Below are positions 43,384-50,372 of a stretch of 64,000 nt of DNA, piece after piece (the stretch's first letter is position 1; every line of letters begins with the position of its first letter). The stretch spans positions 10,686 through 74,685 of the forward strand of contig DFLB01000048.1 in the NCBI GenBank assembly GCA_002373995.1, given 5' to 3'. Origin of the DNA: Bacteroidales bacterium UBA3630 (GTDB taxonomy: Bacteria > Bacteroidota > Bacteroidia > Bacteroidales > P3). The position numbers and the translations under genes were made by a program. The notes beneath the pieces were generated by a model. That model ran no database searches. It was not told the origin of the DNA and saw only the letters and a list, made by a program, of their open reading frames with translations.

Positions 43384-43402
43384 TTTGAAAAATAACTGTA
43401 CT

Positions 43403-44338
43403 TTAAAGGCGACCAATGATGGTTTTGCACCATGTAGAGATATCTGTACACAGGATTTTTAGTGCTGTTTTGTTATATAGTTGTCTGTACTTTCTGACAT
43501 TCCGAATTATCCCAAGCCAACCATGTACCTTCCTGGTTTGCCGTAAACGATAGCTCGTAAACTTGGCAATTTCAACGGCTTGGGGGTTTTTGAGATACGG
43601 TATTACACAGGTGTTGATTACATACATCTGGTAATCTATGGTTGCGTGTCCTCTGATCAAACCGCAGGTTTGCCCATTGTGGATGCGATACCTGATAAGT
43701 GGGGCATCTATATATCCGAGTGCATTGTTTTCTGCCGCGTATATGGCTAATGCATAGTCATGTAGCACTTCTCCATATTGGCAAATATTAGTTATTGGCC
43801 TGTTTAAGACTAACTCTTTTCTGAATGCCATAGTCGCTCCTGTCGCATGGTTTCCCCCATTCAGAAACGGTTCCAGCTGTATGCCGTTGTCAAAGATTTT
43901 TTTATCCTTTTTGTTGAAATGATAACTCCATAAATTATTTGGAATTATCTTGTTTGGCTCTCCATTTTGGTCTATCAATAAAGCATCTGTGAAAATTGCC
44001 TGTATCGATTTGTTGTCGTTAAAATAGGAAATGATGGTTTCAACTTTGCCATGTTCCCAGACATCATCTTGATCAGACAGGAATATTATCTCTCCTCTGC
44101 AAATGTCAATTGCCTTTTGGAAATTATTGTAAACGCCTAATTGACTCTCGTTCCGGAAAACATTTATTTTGATGTCGGTGGTGCTAGCTATTGTTCCAAT
44201 AACTTGTAGGGTGTTGTCCGTACTCCCGTCGTCGCACACCACAATCTCATCCACCGGCATGGTCTGGTTTAGAATAGACTCCAGTTGTTCGCGGATATAT
44301 CGTTCGCCGTTGTATGTACAAAGTGCAACAGAAAGCAT
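43403..44338 (-). CDS. Glycosyltransferase family 2 (rhamnosyltransferase-like)
   Basis: GT-A enzyme of 311 residues: LSVALCTYNGERYIREQLESILNQTMPVDEIVVCDDGSTDNT, FQKAIDICRGEIIFLSDQDDVW and GGNHATGATMAFRKEL. The FLSDQDDVW and GATMAFR motifs are the signature of the RfbN/WbbL-like rhamnosyltransferase group, though the actual donor is uncertain. AT-rich, part of the inserted-looking block 41294-45900. Confidence 0.92.
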   Translation of the reverse strand: MLSVALCTYNGERYIREQLESILNQTMPVDEIVVCDDGSTDNTLQVIGTIASTTDIKINVFRNESQLGVYNNFQKAIDICRGEIIFLSDQDDVWEHGKVETIISYFNDNKSIQAIFTDALLIDQNGEPNKIIPNNLWSYHFNKKDKKIFDNGIQLEPFLNGGNHATGATMAFRKELVLNRPITNICQYGEVLHDYALAIYAAENNALGYIDAPLIRYRIHNGQTCGLIRGHATIDYQMYVINTCVIPYLKNPQAVEIAKFTSYRLRQTRKVHGWLGIIRNVRKYRQLYNKTALKILCTDISTWCKTIIGRL

Positions 44339-44341
44339 TTG

Positions 44342-45319
44342 TTATATGGATTTTGCTCGTATAATCCCTTTTCTAAAATATGGCGGCATGGGGGTGTCGT
44401 ATAAATGGAAGAGCATATACCCTTTAGAGAATTCGGAATTATAGCCAATATTGTCAAAAAAGTATTTCATCTCTTCTGCGTCATGTTGCTTATGATACGA
44501 TGCAACGGCAAGTTTAGTACCCTTCTTCTGTCTCAACACACGCTCGGCTGAAGAAAGGGATTGCAATTCGTACCCCTCAATATCCATTTTGACAAAAGCT
44601 GATTTGTAATCAACACTTGATAATATTTTCTCCAGCGATATTGTTGTTTCTGTGTTTGTTGCAGAGACGAATTTTTGAATTATAGTTACCTTATCACCGT
44701 ATGATGCAAATGTTTGTTTTAGAGGCTTAATCCACTCGGGGTCGCTCTCTACAATCACCACATGGGACGCCTTGTCAATATTATCCAGAGAGAATAGTCC
44801 TTCAGCAGCCCCAATATCAAAAACCACATCTCCCTCGACTACATGAACACAAGGTGACTGGTACTGATGAGGAGTGTCCTCGGCCTCTGTGTCGCCTAAT
44901 AGTCTTTCTGTTTGTAGATAGTATTTGTATGACTCAAGTGCTTCAGTAGGAGACTGGTCCGCCTTAAAAAAAAGTTTTTTGTTATCATGGACTACATAGG
45001 GCAATTGTGATTCTGGGTCAAAACCGAACTCAATGTGTACTGGTGAGGGGGCTGTCTTGTAAGGGAAACAACAATATTCGCCATGTTGCTTTAGATAATT
45101 CAGCTCCTTTTGATAAGGTCCGGCTTCTTCCTGATGGCGTGCATAATAATCCAACAAATTAAGATAATGAAATTTCGTCGATATTGTTTGATCCAATGAA
45201 TCCACAATCTCTTCGAACCGGGCTATTTTTGCAGTATTCTCGTTTAACTGCTTTCTAATATTAGTGGTAAAGAACGCCCGAATATTGACCAATATGTTTT
45301 TTATTAACGATGCTCGCAT
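44342..45319 (-). CDS. FkbM family methyltransferase
   Basis: SAM-dependent methyltransferase of 325 residues. Residues about 165-320 form the FkbM domain: VVEGDVVFDIGAAEGLFSLDNI (SAM-binding glycine loop), VIVESDPEWIKPLKQTF, FVKMDIEGYELQSLSSA and the late VASYHKQHDAEEMKYFF. The N-terminal 160 residues are a coiled/unknown extension. Such enzymes O-methylate sugars, and with ABC-exported polymers a terminal methyl group often caps the chain; it lies three bases after the Wzt-like gene, which would suit a capping role. Confidence 0.88.
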   Translation of the reverse strand: MRASLIKNILVNIRAFFTTNIRKQLNENTAKIARFEEIVDSLDQTISTKFHYLNLLDYYARHQEEAGPYQKELNYLKQHGEYCCFPYKTAPSPVHIEFGFDPESQLPYVVHDNKKLFFKADQSPTEALESYKYYLQTERLLGDTEAEDTPHQYQSPCVHVVEGDVVFDIGAAEGLFSLDNIDKASHVVIVESDPEWIKPLKQTFASYGDKVTIIQKFVSATNTETTISLEKILSSVDYKSAFVKMDIEGYELQSLSSAERVLRQKKGTKLAVASYHKQHDAEEMKYFFDNIGYNSEFSKGYMLFHLYDTPMPPYFRKGIIRAKSI

Positions 45320-45321
45320 GA

Positions 45322-46602
45322 TTAAATATATGCTAATTTCGCTTTAAACATTATATGTCCCCAGCCACTATCCCATTGTGTGATTGCGGAATTTTGCCTA
45401 TTGTCTTTGTCTGCATCTTCTATGGTAAATGATAATATGTTGGGAACATAATCGAAGTCTCGTTGTGCTGAAAGATAATTTCCTATACCGATAGAAAAGG
45501 CAAGGGTGTATTTCCCTGCAGCGAGGTGATGATTACATAGGGAAAAAAGTATTTCCCGTTCCTCGCCTTTTTTGATGTCAAGAGTTTCAGTATTGGAAAC
45601 GGACCCAATGGCCGTCTCGTCCATGCTGAAAACAGTGGTATTGATTCTGTAGTTAGGTGTATTTTGGTGGGCTTTTACTTTAAAAATGAAATCAATGGGC
45701 TCATTAGAAGCAAATGAGTTCCGATTCTCGGCAAAACGTACGGAGAGAAATTCTATTTCTTTTGAATCATTTCCACCTTTAAAGTCAATATGAAGTGGGG
45801 TGTCTGCCTTTTTTGAACTGATATAATAATCTACGGCCTCGTTGGCACTTCCAATATAGTCGACGCTACCATTGTGAAGGACTATTCCATGTCGGCATAG
45901 TTTGCGCACTGCGGCCATATTATGGCTGACAAACAGCACCGTGCGGCCTTCGCCTTTGCTGACGTCTTGCATTTTGCCGATGGCTTTTTTCTGGAATTCG
46001 GCGTCGCCGACGGCGAGGACTTCGTCGACAACCAATATCTCGGGGTCGAGGTGGGCGGCGACGGCGAAGCCGAGGCGCACCATCATGCCGCTGGAGTAGC
46101 GCTTCACAGGGGTATCGATATAACGCTCGCAGCCGCTGAAGTCGACTATCTCGTCCAGCTTCTTGCTGATTTCCTGCTTCGTCATGCCCAGGATGGCGCC
46201 GTTCATGTAGATGTTCTCGCGGCCGGTCATCTCGGGATGGAAGCCGGTGCCGACCTCGAGCAGCGAGCCGATACGTCCGCGGGCACGGATGGTGCCGGTG
46301 GTGGGGGCGGTGACCTTGGAGAGGATCTTCAGCAGGGTGCTCTTGCCGGCACCGTTCTTGCCGATGATGCCCACCACATCGCCCTGCTCCACCTTGAAGT
46401 CGATGTCCTTCAGCGCCCAGACGTAGTCGCTGTTGCCCTTGCTGCTGCGGTCGTTGGTTTCGCCGATGGTGAGGTAGGGGTCTTCTTTGCCTCGTATGTT
46501 CGTGGTCCACCAGCGTTTCAGGTCGTGTGCCAATGTTCCTGTGCTGACGGTTCCTAACCGGTATAATTTGCTTATGTTGTTGAATTCTATAGCGGTAGGC
46601 AT
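45322..46602 (-). CDS. wzt: ABC transporter ATPase Wzt with C-terminal glycan-binding domain
   Basis: Nucleotide-binding protein of the Wzm/Wzt polysaccharide exporter, 426 residues. N-terminal ATPase (about 1-235): Walker A GIIGKNGAGKST, Q-loop region GRIGSLLEVGTGFHPEMTGREN, signature YSSGMMVRLGFA, Walker B EILVVDEVLAVGD and H-loop VSHN. C-terminal beta-sandwich (about 240-426) is the domain that reads the chain end in Wzt proteins. The DNA changes abruptly from GC-rich (ATPase) to AT-rich (binding domain) near position 45900, at the domain border, suggesting the binding domain was exchanged. Confidence 0.93.
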   Translation of the reverse strand: MPTAIEFNNISKLYRLGTVSTGTLAHDLKRWWTTNIRGKEDPYLTIGETNDRSSKGNSDYVWALKDIDFKVEQGDVVGIIGKNGAGKSTLLKILSKVTAPTTGTIRARGRIGSLLEVGTGFHPEMTGRENIYMNGAILGMTKQEISKKLDEIVDFSGCERYIDTPVKRYSSGMMVRLGFAVAAHLDPEILVVDEVLAVGDAEFQKKAIGKMQDVSKGEGRTVLFVSHNMAAVRKLCRHGIVLHNGSVDYIGSANEAVDYYISSKKADTPLHIDFKGGNDSKEIEFLSVRFAENRNSFASNEPIDFIFKVKAHQNTPNYRINTTVFSMDETAIGSVSNTETLDIKKGEEREILFSLCNHHLAAGKYTLAFSIGIGNYLSAQRDFDYVPNILSFTIEDADKDNRQNSAITQWDSGWGHIMFKAKLAYI

Positions 46603-46607
46603 GCGTG

Positions 46608-47630
46608 TTACATTTTGTGAAGGATGCTTTGCGGTTTTAAACCATGTGAGGTGATACTGGCCAACAGCAGTTGGGCTGACGGCTCATTATAGACCATTCG
46701 TCGTTTCCAACCAGAGTTTTGCCAGCGGTGTAGTTTCCATGTAAGGCGCCCGAGGCCATCATGGTTGCTGTCGGCAACGTCGCCATAGACGATGTTGTGC
46801 TCTAATCGTTTGGTGGCCTCGACATCGTCAGGTCCCCCCTGCAAACGGATTGGTGGCTGGTAGCCCAGCTGACTGTCGGCGACACCGTTTAGGGCGCTAA
46901 CAAATGGTGCCATGCCATAGTTGTAGATGGTGCTTTGCACATGGTCCCAGTCTACTTGTTCTTGTAGTGCACGGCAGGTGAGCGTCCAGTCCACCAGGTC
47001 GCGAAGTGTGTTGCGGCTGGCGGCGAAGTGGCAGGCCATATGGCGTAACAGGAATAGCACTTCGAAGGTGGGGGAGGGGGCTATCTCCTTCAGCATCGCC
47101 TCGTAGTGCCGGTTGCTGGGTGGATAGTGTACGTTGAGGAAGTCGTAGTGACTCTCCACCGTTACGCCGCGGTAGTTGTATTTCGAGTGGTGATGGGCAT
47201 CGTTGCTGATTTCTACTTTCAGCACCTCGCGGGCTATACGGTCGGCGTCGTCGTGCCGGTCGTAGAAGTATAGGTCCAGATCGCCAAACTCACGCTCATC
47301 CGCAACAGGGTAGTGGCGAGCGGTGTTGGTCCCTTTTAGCACCAAGGTGTCGATGCCGTGCTTCGCCATTGTGTCTGTGATATCTTGCTGCACCTCATAC
47401 TGGTAGTGATGCCATCCAATCGCTTTTTCGTGCTCAGCCAACCAGGGCATCAGTACCTCTCGCGGAGCCCCTGTGGATGCAGTGGCTTCGTAGCAGAGGG
47501 CTGCCACATGGTTTTTCTGCAACAGGCGGAAGAGGCTCCACCATTGCGATGCATCCATCGTGGCAGCATCGGGTTTCTCGCCCGTCAGCGCTGCACGCAG
47601 CAGGTTGTATGCTATGTGTATCTCGGTCAT
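46608..47630 (-). CDS. Nucleotidyltransferase family protein (NTP_transf_5-like)
   Basis: Protein of 340 residues. Start at 47630 forms an ATGA overlap with the Wzm stop, which is more convincing than the upstream frame that crosses the wzm gene. The core IDTLVLKGTNTARHYPVADEREFGDLDLYFYDRHDDADR shows the KG...R..GDLDL nucleotidyltransferase motif, followed by VESHYDFLNVHYPP. Proteins of this type are often encoded in capsule and LPS loci with no proven substrate. It lies between the exporter genes. Confidence 0.82.
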   Translation of the reverse strand: MTEIHIAYNLLRAALTGEKPDAATMDASQWWSLFRLLQKNHVAALCYEATASTGAPREVLMPWLAEHEKAIGWHHYQYEVQQDITDTMAKHGIDTLVLKGTNTARHYPVADEREFGDLDLYFYDRHDDADRIAREVLKVEISNDAHHHSKYNYRGVTVESHYDFLNVHYPPSNRHYEAMLKEIAPSPTFEVLFLLRHMACHFAASRNTLRDLVDWTLTCRALQEQVDWDHVQSTIYNYGMAPFVSALNGVADSQLGYQPPIRLQGGPDDVEATKRLEHNIVYGDVADSNHDGLGRLTWKLHRWQNSGWKRRMVYNEPSAQLLLASITSHGLKPQSILHKM

Positions 47631-48484
47631 ACCGTATCCATGAAAGTGCGTTGCACGCGGTTGAAGACCACGATCCCTACCGAAAGCAGCACCACCATGA
47701 AGGCGAAGCTGTAGCCCAGCAGCCCCCAGCTGAACTGTCCCTCGCCGAGGAAGCCATACTTGAAGGCCTCCACGATGCCTGTCAAGGGGTTGAGGCTCAT
47801 GACGAAGCGCAGCTTCTCGTTGGTGATGGTGCTCAGGGGGTAGATGACAGGCGTGGCATACATCCATAGCCTGACGAAGTAGTCGAGCAACAGCGACATA
47901 TCGCGGTATTTGGTCGTCATGCTCGAGAAGAGGACTCCGAACCCCAGGGCTAAGCCCGCCAACATCAGCACCAGCACCGGCAAGAGCAGGGCATACCAGT
48001 TGGTGTGTATCTGGCCTGGAATGATGAAGATCTGGTAGATGGCGTAGACAACCAGAAACAAGCCAAACTGTATGCCGAACCGCAGCAGATTGCTGATGAC
48101 TGTCGAGAGGGGTACTATCATCCTCGGAAAGTATACTTTGCCAAAGATGCTGGCATTGGCTGTGAAGGTGTTAGAGGTCTTGGTAAGGCAATCGTTGAAA
48201 TACTGCCACAGGCAGATGCCGCTGAGGTAGAACAGCGGCTGTGGTAGACCGTCGGTGGGTATCTTGGCGATGCCGCCAAAGACCACCATGTACATGATGA
48301 CCGTCATGGCGGGCTGGATGATGTACCATAACGGGCCGAGGATGGTCTGCTTGTATTGTGTGGTGATATTTCTCTTGACGAAGAGGTTGCACAGGTCGCG
48401 GTATCTCCATAGCTCTTTCAGGTCTACCCGCAGCAGCCCTTCTTTGGGTTTGATGACGGTTGTCCAGTCGTCGTTCTCTTTCAT
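47627..48484 (-). CDS. wzm: ABC transporter permease Wzm
   Basis: Integral membrane half of the polysaccharide ABC exporter; 285 residues with six transmembrane segments. The N-terminus LLRVDLKELWRYRDLCNLFVKRNITTQYKQTILGPLWYIIQP is the family hallmark; YRDMSLLLDYFVRLWMYATPVIYPLSTI is the conserved second half. It moves the lipid-linked glycan across the inner membrane with Wzt. Overlaps both neighbours by four bases. Confidence 0.95.
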   Translation of the reverse strand: MKENDDWTTVIKPKEGLLRVDLKELWRYRDLCNLFVKRNITTQYKQTILGPLWYIIQPAMTVIMYMVVFGGIAKIPTDGLPQPLFYLSGICLWQYFNDCLTKTSNTFTANASIFGKVYFPRMIVPLSTVISNLLRFGIQFGLFLVVYAIYQIFIIPGQIHTNWYALLLPVLVLMLAGLALGFGVLFSSMTTKYRDMSLLLDYFVRLWMYATPVIYPLSTITNEKLRFVMSLNPLTGIVEAFKYGFLGEGQFSWGLLGYSFAFMVVLLSVGIVVFNRVQRTFMDTV

Positions 48485-49650
48485 GCTGAGTGTTTTTTAT
48501 GGAAAAGTATATTGCCCACGATGCCCCAGAAGTAGCGCCAGTCTGTCTTGTGCGGTGCTTTCAGGTAGGCTTCGAGGTAGCGGCGTTCGCTTGCCTGCAC
48601 CTCGTCGAGGGTCTCGGGGGTATGCTCCTCGTAGTAGAACGGAGGCAGGAGGCCCGGCTTGGTGCGTATGCGCAGCGCCTGTACCTCGGGGCTGTAGAGG
48701 TTGAAATACTGCCGACTCAGCGGACGTACACCCACCAGTTTGAGGTCGCCACGCAGCAGGTTCCACACCATCGGCAGCTCGTCGAGCCATACGCGCCGCA
48801 GCCATCGTCCCCAGAAATTGACGCGATAGTCGTCCTTGAATTTCCCGCCACGCTCCAGACTCTGGTAGTGGTAGATATAGGGCTGCACATATTCCGAGTA
48901 GGTGTACATCGTGCGGAATTTGTGTACCACGATGCTTTTGCCGCCAAGACCGATGCGTTTCAGGTGGATGATGGGCGACCCGGTGGGCGGCATATCGTCC
49001 ACCGGCAACCCCACTTTGCGTGCCAGCACGAAGAACTCGCCCTGCCTGAAGCCCTCGTCTACCACTTCGAAACCGGCGCGGTATAGCCGTCCGATAATCT
49101 CAACCCGCGTGAAGGTGCGGCTCTTGCCGCCCGTCAGGGCGAAGTAGAGCTTGTGTGTCAGCCGTAGTTTTGGACACACGCGGTTCCACAGGTAGTCCCA
49201 CGCTACCACCACTTTGCGTATCCCCCACGGGTAGCGCTCTTCTATCAGCTTGCTCTTGAGGGCTGCCGTCATGGTGTGGCACCAGAGGTAGGCCCCCTCT
49301 TCGAGCGACTGATTGGCGGAGTAGAGGTAGTCGTCGAGCTTGTGGATGGTGTGTAGCGGCCGCGAGACGAAGGTCAACCTCGGATTGCGTCCGTCGAGGC
49401 GGTAGTGTAATGCTTCGGGCGTGTAGGTGGTGATGGGCACGATGGCAATGCGGGGCTCTGTCTCCTGCAGGGTGCGCAGGTACATGATGGTCTCCTTGTA
49501 GCCCATCTGCGACGTGGCCTCAAGGATACGGCGTACCTTTTCGCTCTGCACCTCGCTCGACACAATCTTTGCTCCACGGTCGCTGCCGGCCTCGGTGTAG
49601 CGTTGTGCAGGGTCTATCTCGTATTGTAGTCTGAAAAGCCCTTTCTTCAT
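48481..49650 (-). CDS. Sugar transferase lacking the membrane re-entrant helix
   Basis: Protein of 389 residues. The C-terminal part (about 215-389) is a WbaP/PglC-type phosphoglycosyl transferase core: KRIGLGGKSIVVHKFRTM, GRWLRRVWLDELPMVWNLLRGDLKLVGVRPLSR and TKPGLLPPF. However, the hydrophobic KRxFD...SP helix that normally precedes it is absent; instead there is an approximately 210-residue soluble N-terminal domain ending in a methyltransferase-like AGFEVVDEGFRQGEFFVLARKVG. The usual PGITGWAQ is PGLLPPFYYEE. It might still start the glycan on undecaprenyl phosphate, but membrane attachment would differ from the family norm. Second gene of the operon, overlapping UpxY by four bases. Confidence 0.8.
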   Translation of the reverse strand: MKKGLFRLQYEIDPAQRYTEAGSDRGAKIVSSEVQSEKVRRILEATSQMGYKETIMYLRTLQETEPRIAIVPITTYTPEALHYRLDGRNPRLTFVSRPLHTIHKLDDYLYSANQSLEEGAYLWCHTMTAALKSKLIEERYPWGIRKVVVAWDYLWNRVCPKLRLTHKLYFALTGGKSRTFTRVEIIGRLYRAGFEVVDEGFRQGEFFVLARKVGLPVDDMPPTGSPIIHLKRIGLGGKSIVVHKFRTMYTYSEYVQPYIYHYQSLERGGKFKDDYRVNFWGRWLRRVWLDELPMVWNLLRGDLKLVGVRPLSRQYFNLYSPEVQALRIRTKPGLLPPFYYEEHTPETLDEVQASERRYLEAYLKAPHKTDWRYFWGIVGNILFHKKHSA

Positions 49651-50126
49651 TGTGCCACTTTCTTTAGCAGGGATGGGTGGATGTATGTTGTGGCTACGGC
49701 GACAATGCCGCTGATGGTCACTACCAGACGGCGGTCGCGTTTGATGCGCTTGATATGGCCTTCGGCTCCTTTGAAGGGCCCGCCTGTCACCACTACGCGG
49801 TCGCCCTCGTGGTATGCCGGCCGGTCGTCGCCCAGCAGTTCCAGCCCTTCACGGCCTGCCGTGACCACAAAGCGGAATACCTCCATCTCGTGGTCGCTGA
49901 TGGTGGCCGGCCGTCGGCTGTCGAGGCGGCGGTAGAGCCAGGCCTGCTGCCAGTGGTCGTCGGCCATCCGCAGTACCGTCTCTTCGGTGCTGCGCACAAA
50001 GAGCAGCGACTTGATGACGTCCGTCGGCGCGAAGAACTCTATCCCCCGCTCCTTGCATACGGCTATCAGCGGCTGCACTTTGTTGTAGAACACCTTCATG
50101 GCGTACCAATGTTCTTCGTTCGTCAT
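49647..50126 (-). CDS. UpxY family NusG-like transcription antiterminator
   Basis: Specialised NusG paralog of 159 residues that, in Bacteroides capsule loci, binds RNA polymerase near its own 5' leader and prevents early termination across the operon. The NGN domain begins EEHWYAMKVFYNKVQPLIAVC with a central LLFVRSTEE; the KOW motif is visible in YHEGDRVVVTGGPFKGAEGHIKRIKRDRRLVVTISG. It is the first gene of the polysaccharide operon, preceded by a leader of about 155 bases and a consensus promoter. No UpxZ-type inhibitor gene is seen beside it. Confidence 0.93.
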   Translation of the reverse strand: MTNEEHWYAMKVFYNKVQPLIAVCKERGIEFFAPTDVIKSLLFVRSTEETVLRMADDHWQQAWLYRRLDSRRPATISDHEMEVFRFVVTAGREGLELLGDDRPAYHEGDRVVVTGGPFKGAEGHIKRIKRDRRLVVTISGIVAVATTYIHPSLLKKVAQ

Positions 50127-50282
50127 AGCGCAATTCTCCCTCTCCTCCAGCGCATTGCGTGGAGTGCTTCGGGGTTCGTCAGCGGGCTTGGATGGTCTGA
50201 CCTTCGGATGCTCCTATCGCAGGAGTATTGCCGCAACCCTTTGTCTATCAGGCGCAAGCGGTATGTCGCGTGCGCGCGATAG
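50127..50282 (-). promoter_or_regulatory. Operon leader upstream of UpxY
   Basis: Transcribed but untranslated region of about 155 bases expected between the promoter and UpxY. In known systems this leader is where the antiterminator acts. It contains a small hairpin (CTCCT / AGGAG around 50210-50226) but no poly-T terminator is visible. Confidence 0.5.
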
Positions 50283-50288
50283 ATGTTG

Positions 50289-50320
50289 CAAAGATATAAA
50301 AAAATTCATACCCTGCCAAA
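50289..50320 (-). promoter_or_regulatory. Consensus Bacteroidetes promoter for the polysaccharide operon
   Basis: On the minus strand TTTG (50320-50317), a 20-base spacer, then TATCTTTG (50296-50289), a full match to TTTG-N19/21-TAnnTTTG. Predicted start of transcription lies near 50282. No flanking inverted repeats of the invertible-promoter kind are seen. Confidence 0.82.
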
Positions 50321-50339
50321 TATTTTTGGCGGGGTATGA
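50298..50339 (-). terminator. Terminator of the M49-like gene, overlapping the operon promoter
   Basis: Minus-strand hairpin with a 16-bp stem (TTCATACCC...GCCAAA with one mismatch), a five-base loop AATAT and then seven Ts. Its right arm supplies the -33 TTTG of the polysaccharide promoter, and its T tract is inside that promoter's spacer. Confidence 0.88.
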
Positions 50340-50372
50340 AAAAAGCGTTGTCGGCGCTGTAGGTCGGTCGTT

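Noticed and set aside
50289..50339. Invertible (phase-variable) capsule promoter
   Set aside because: There is a palindrome over the -33 region, but no pair of inverted repeats flanking the promoter and no site-specific recombinase in the window; the palindrome with its T tract is better explained as a terminator.
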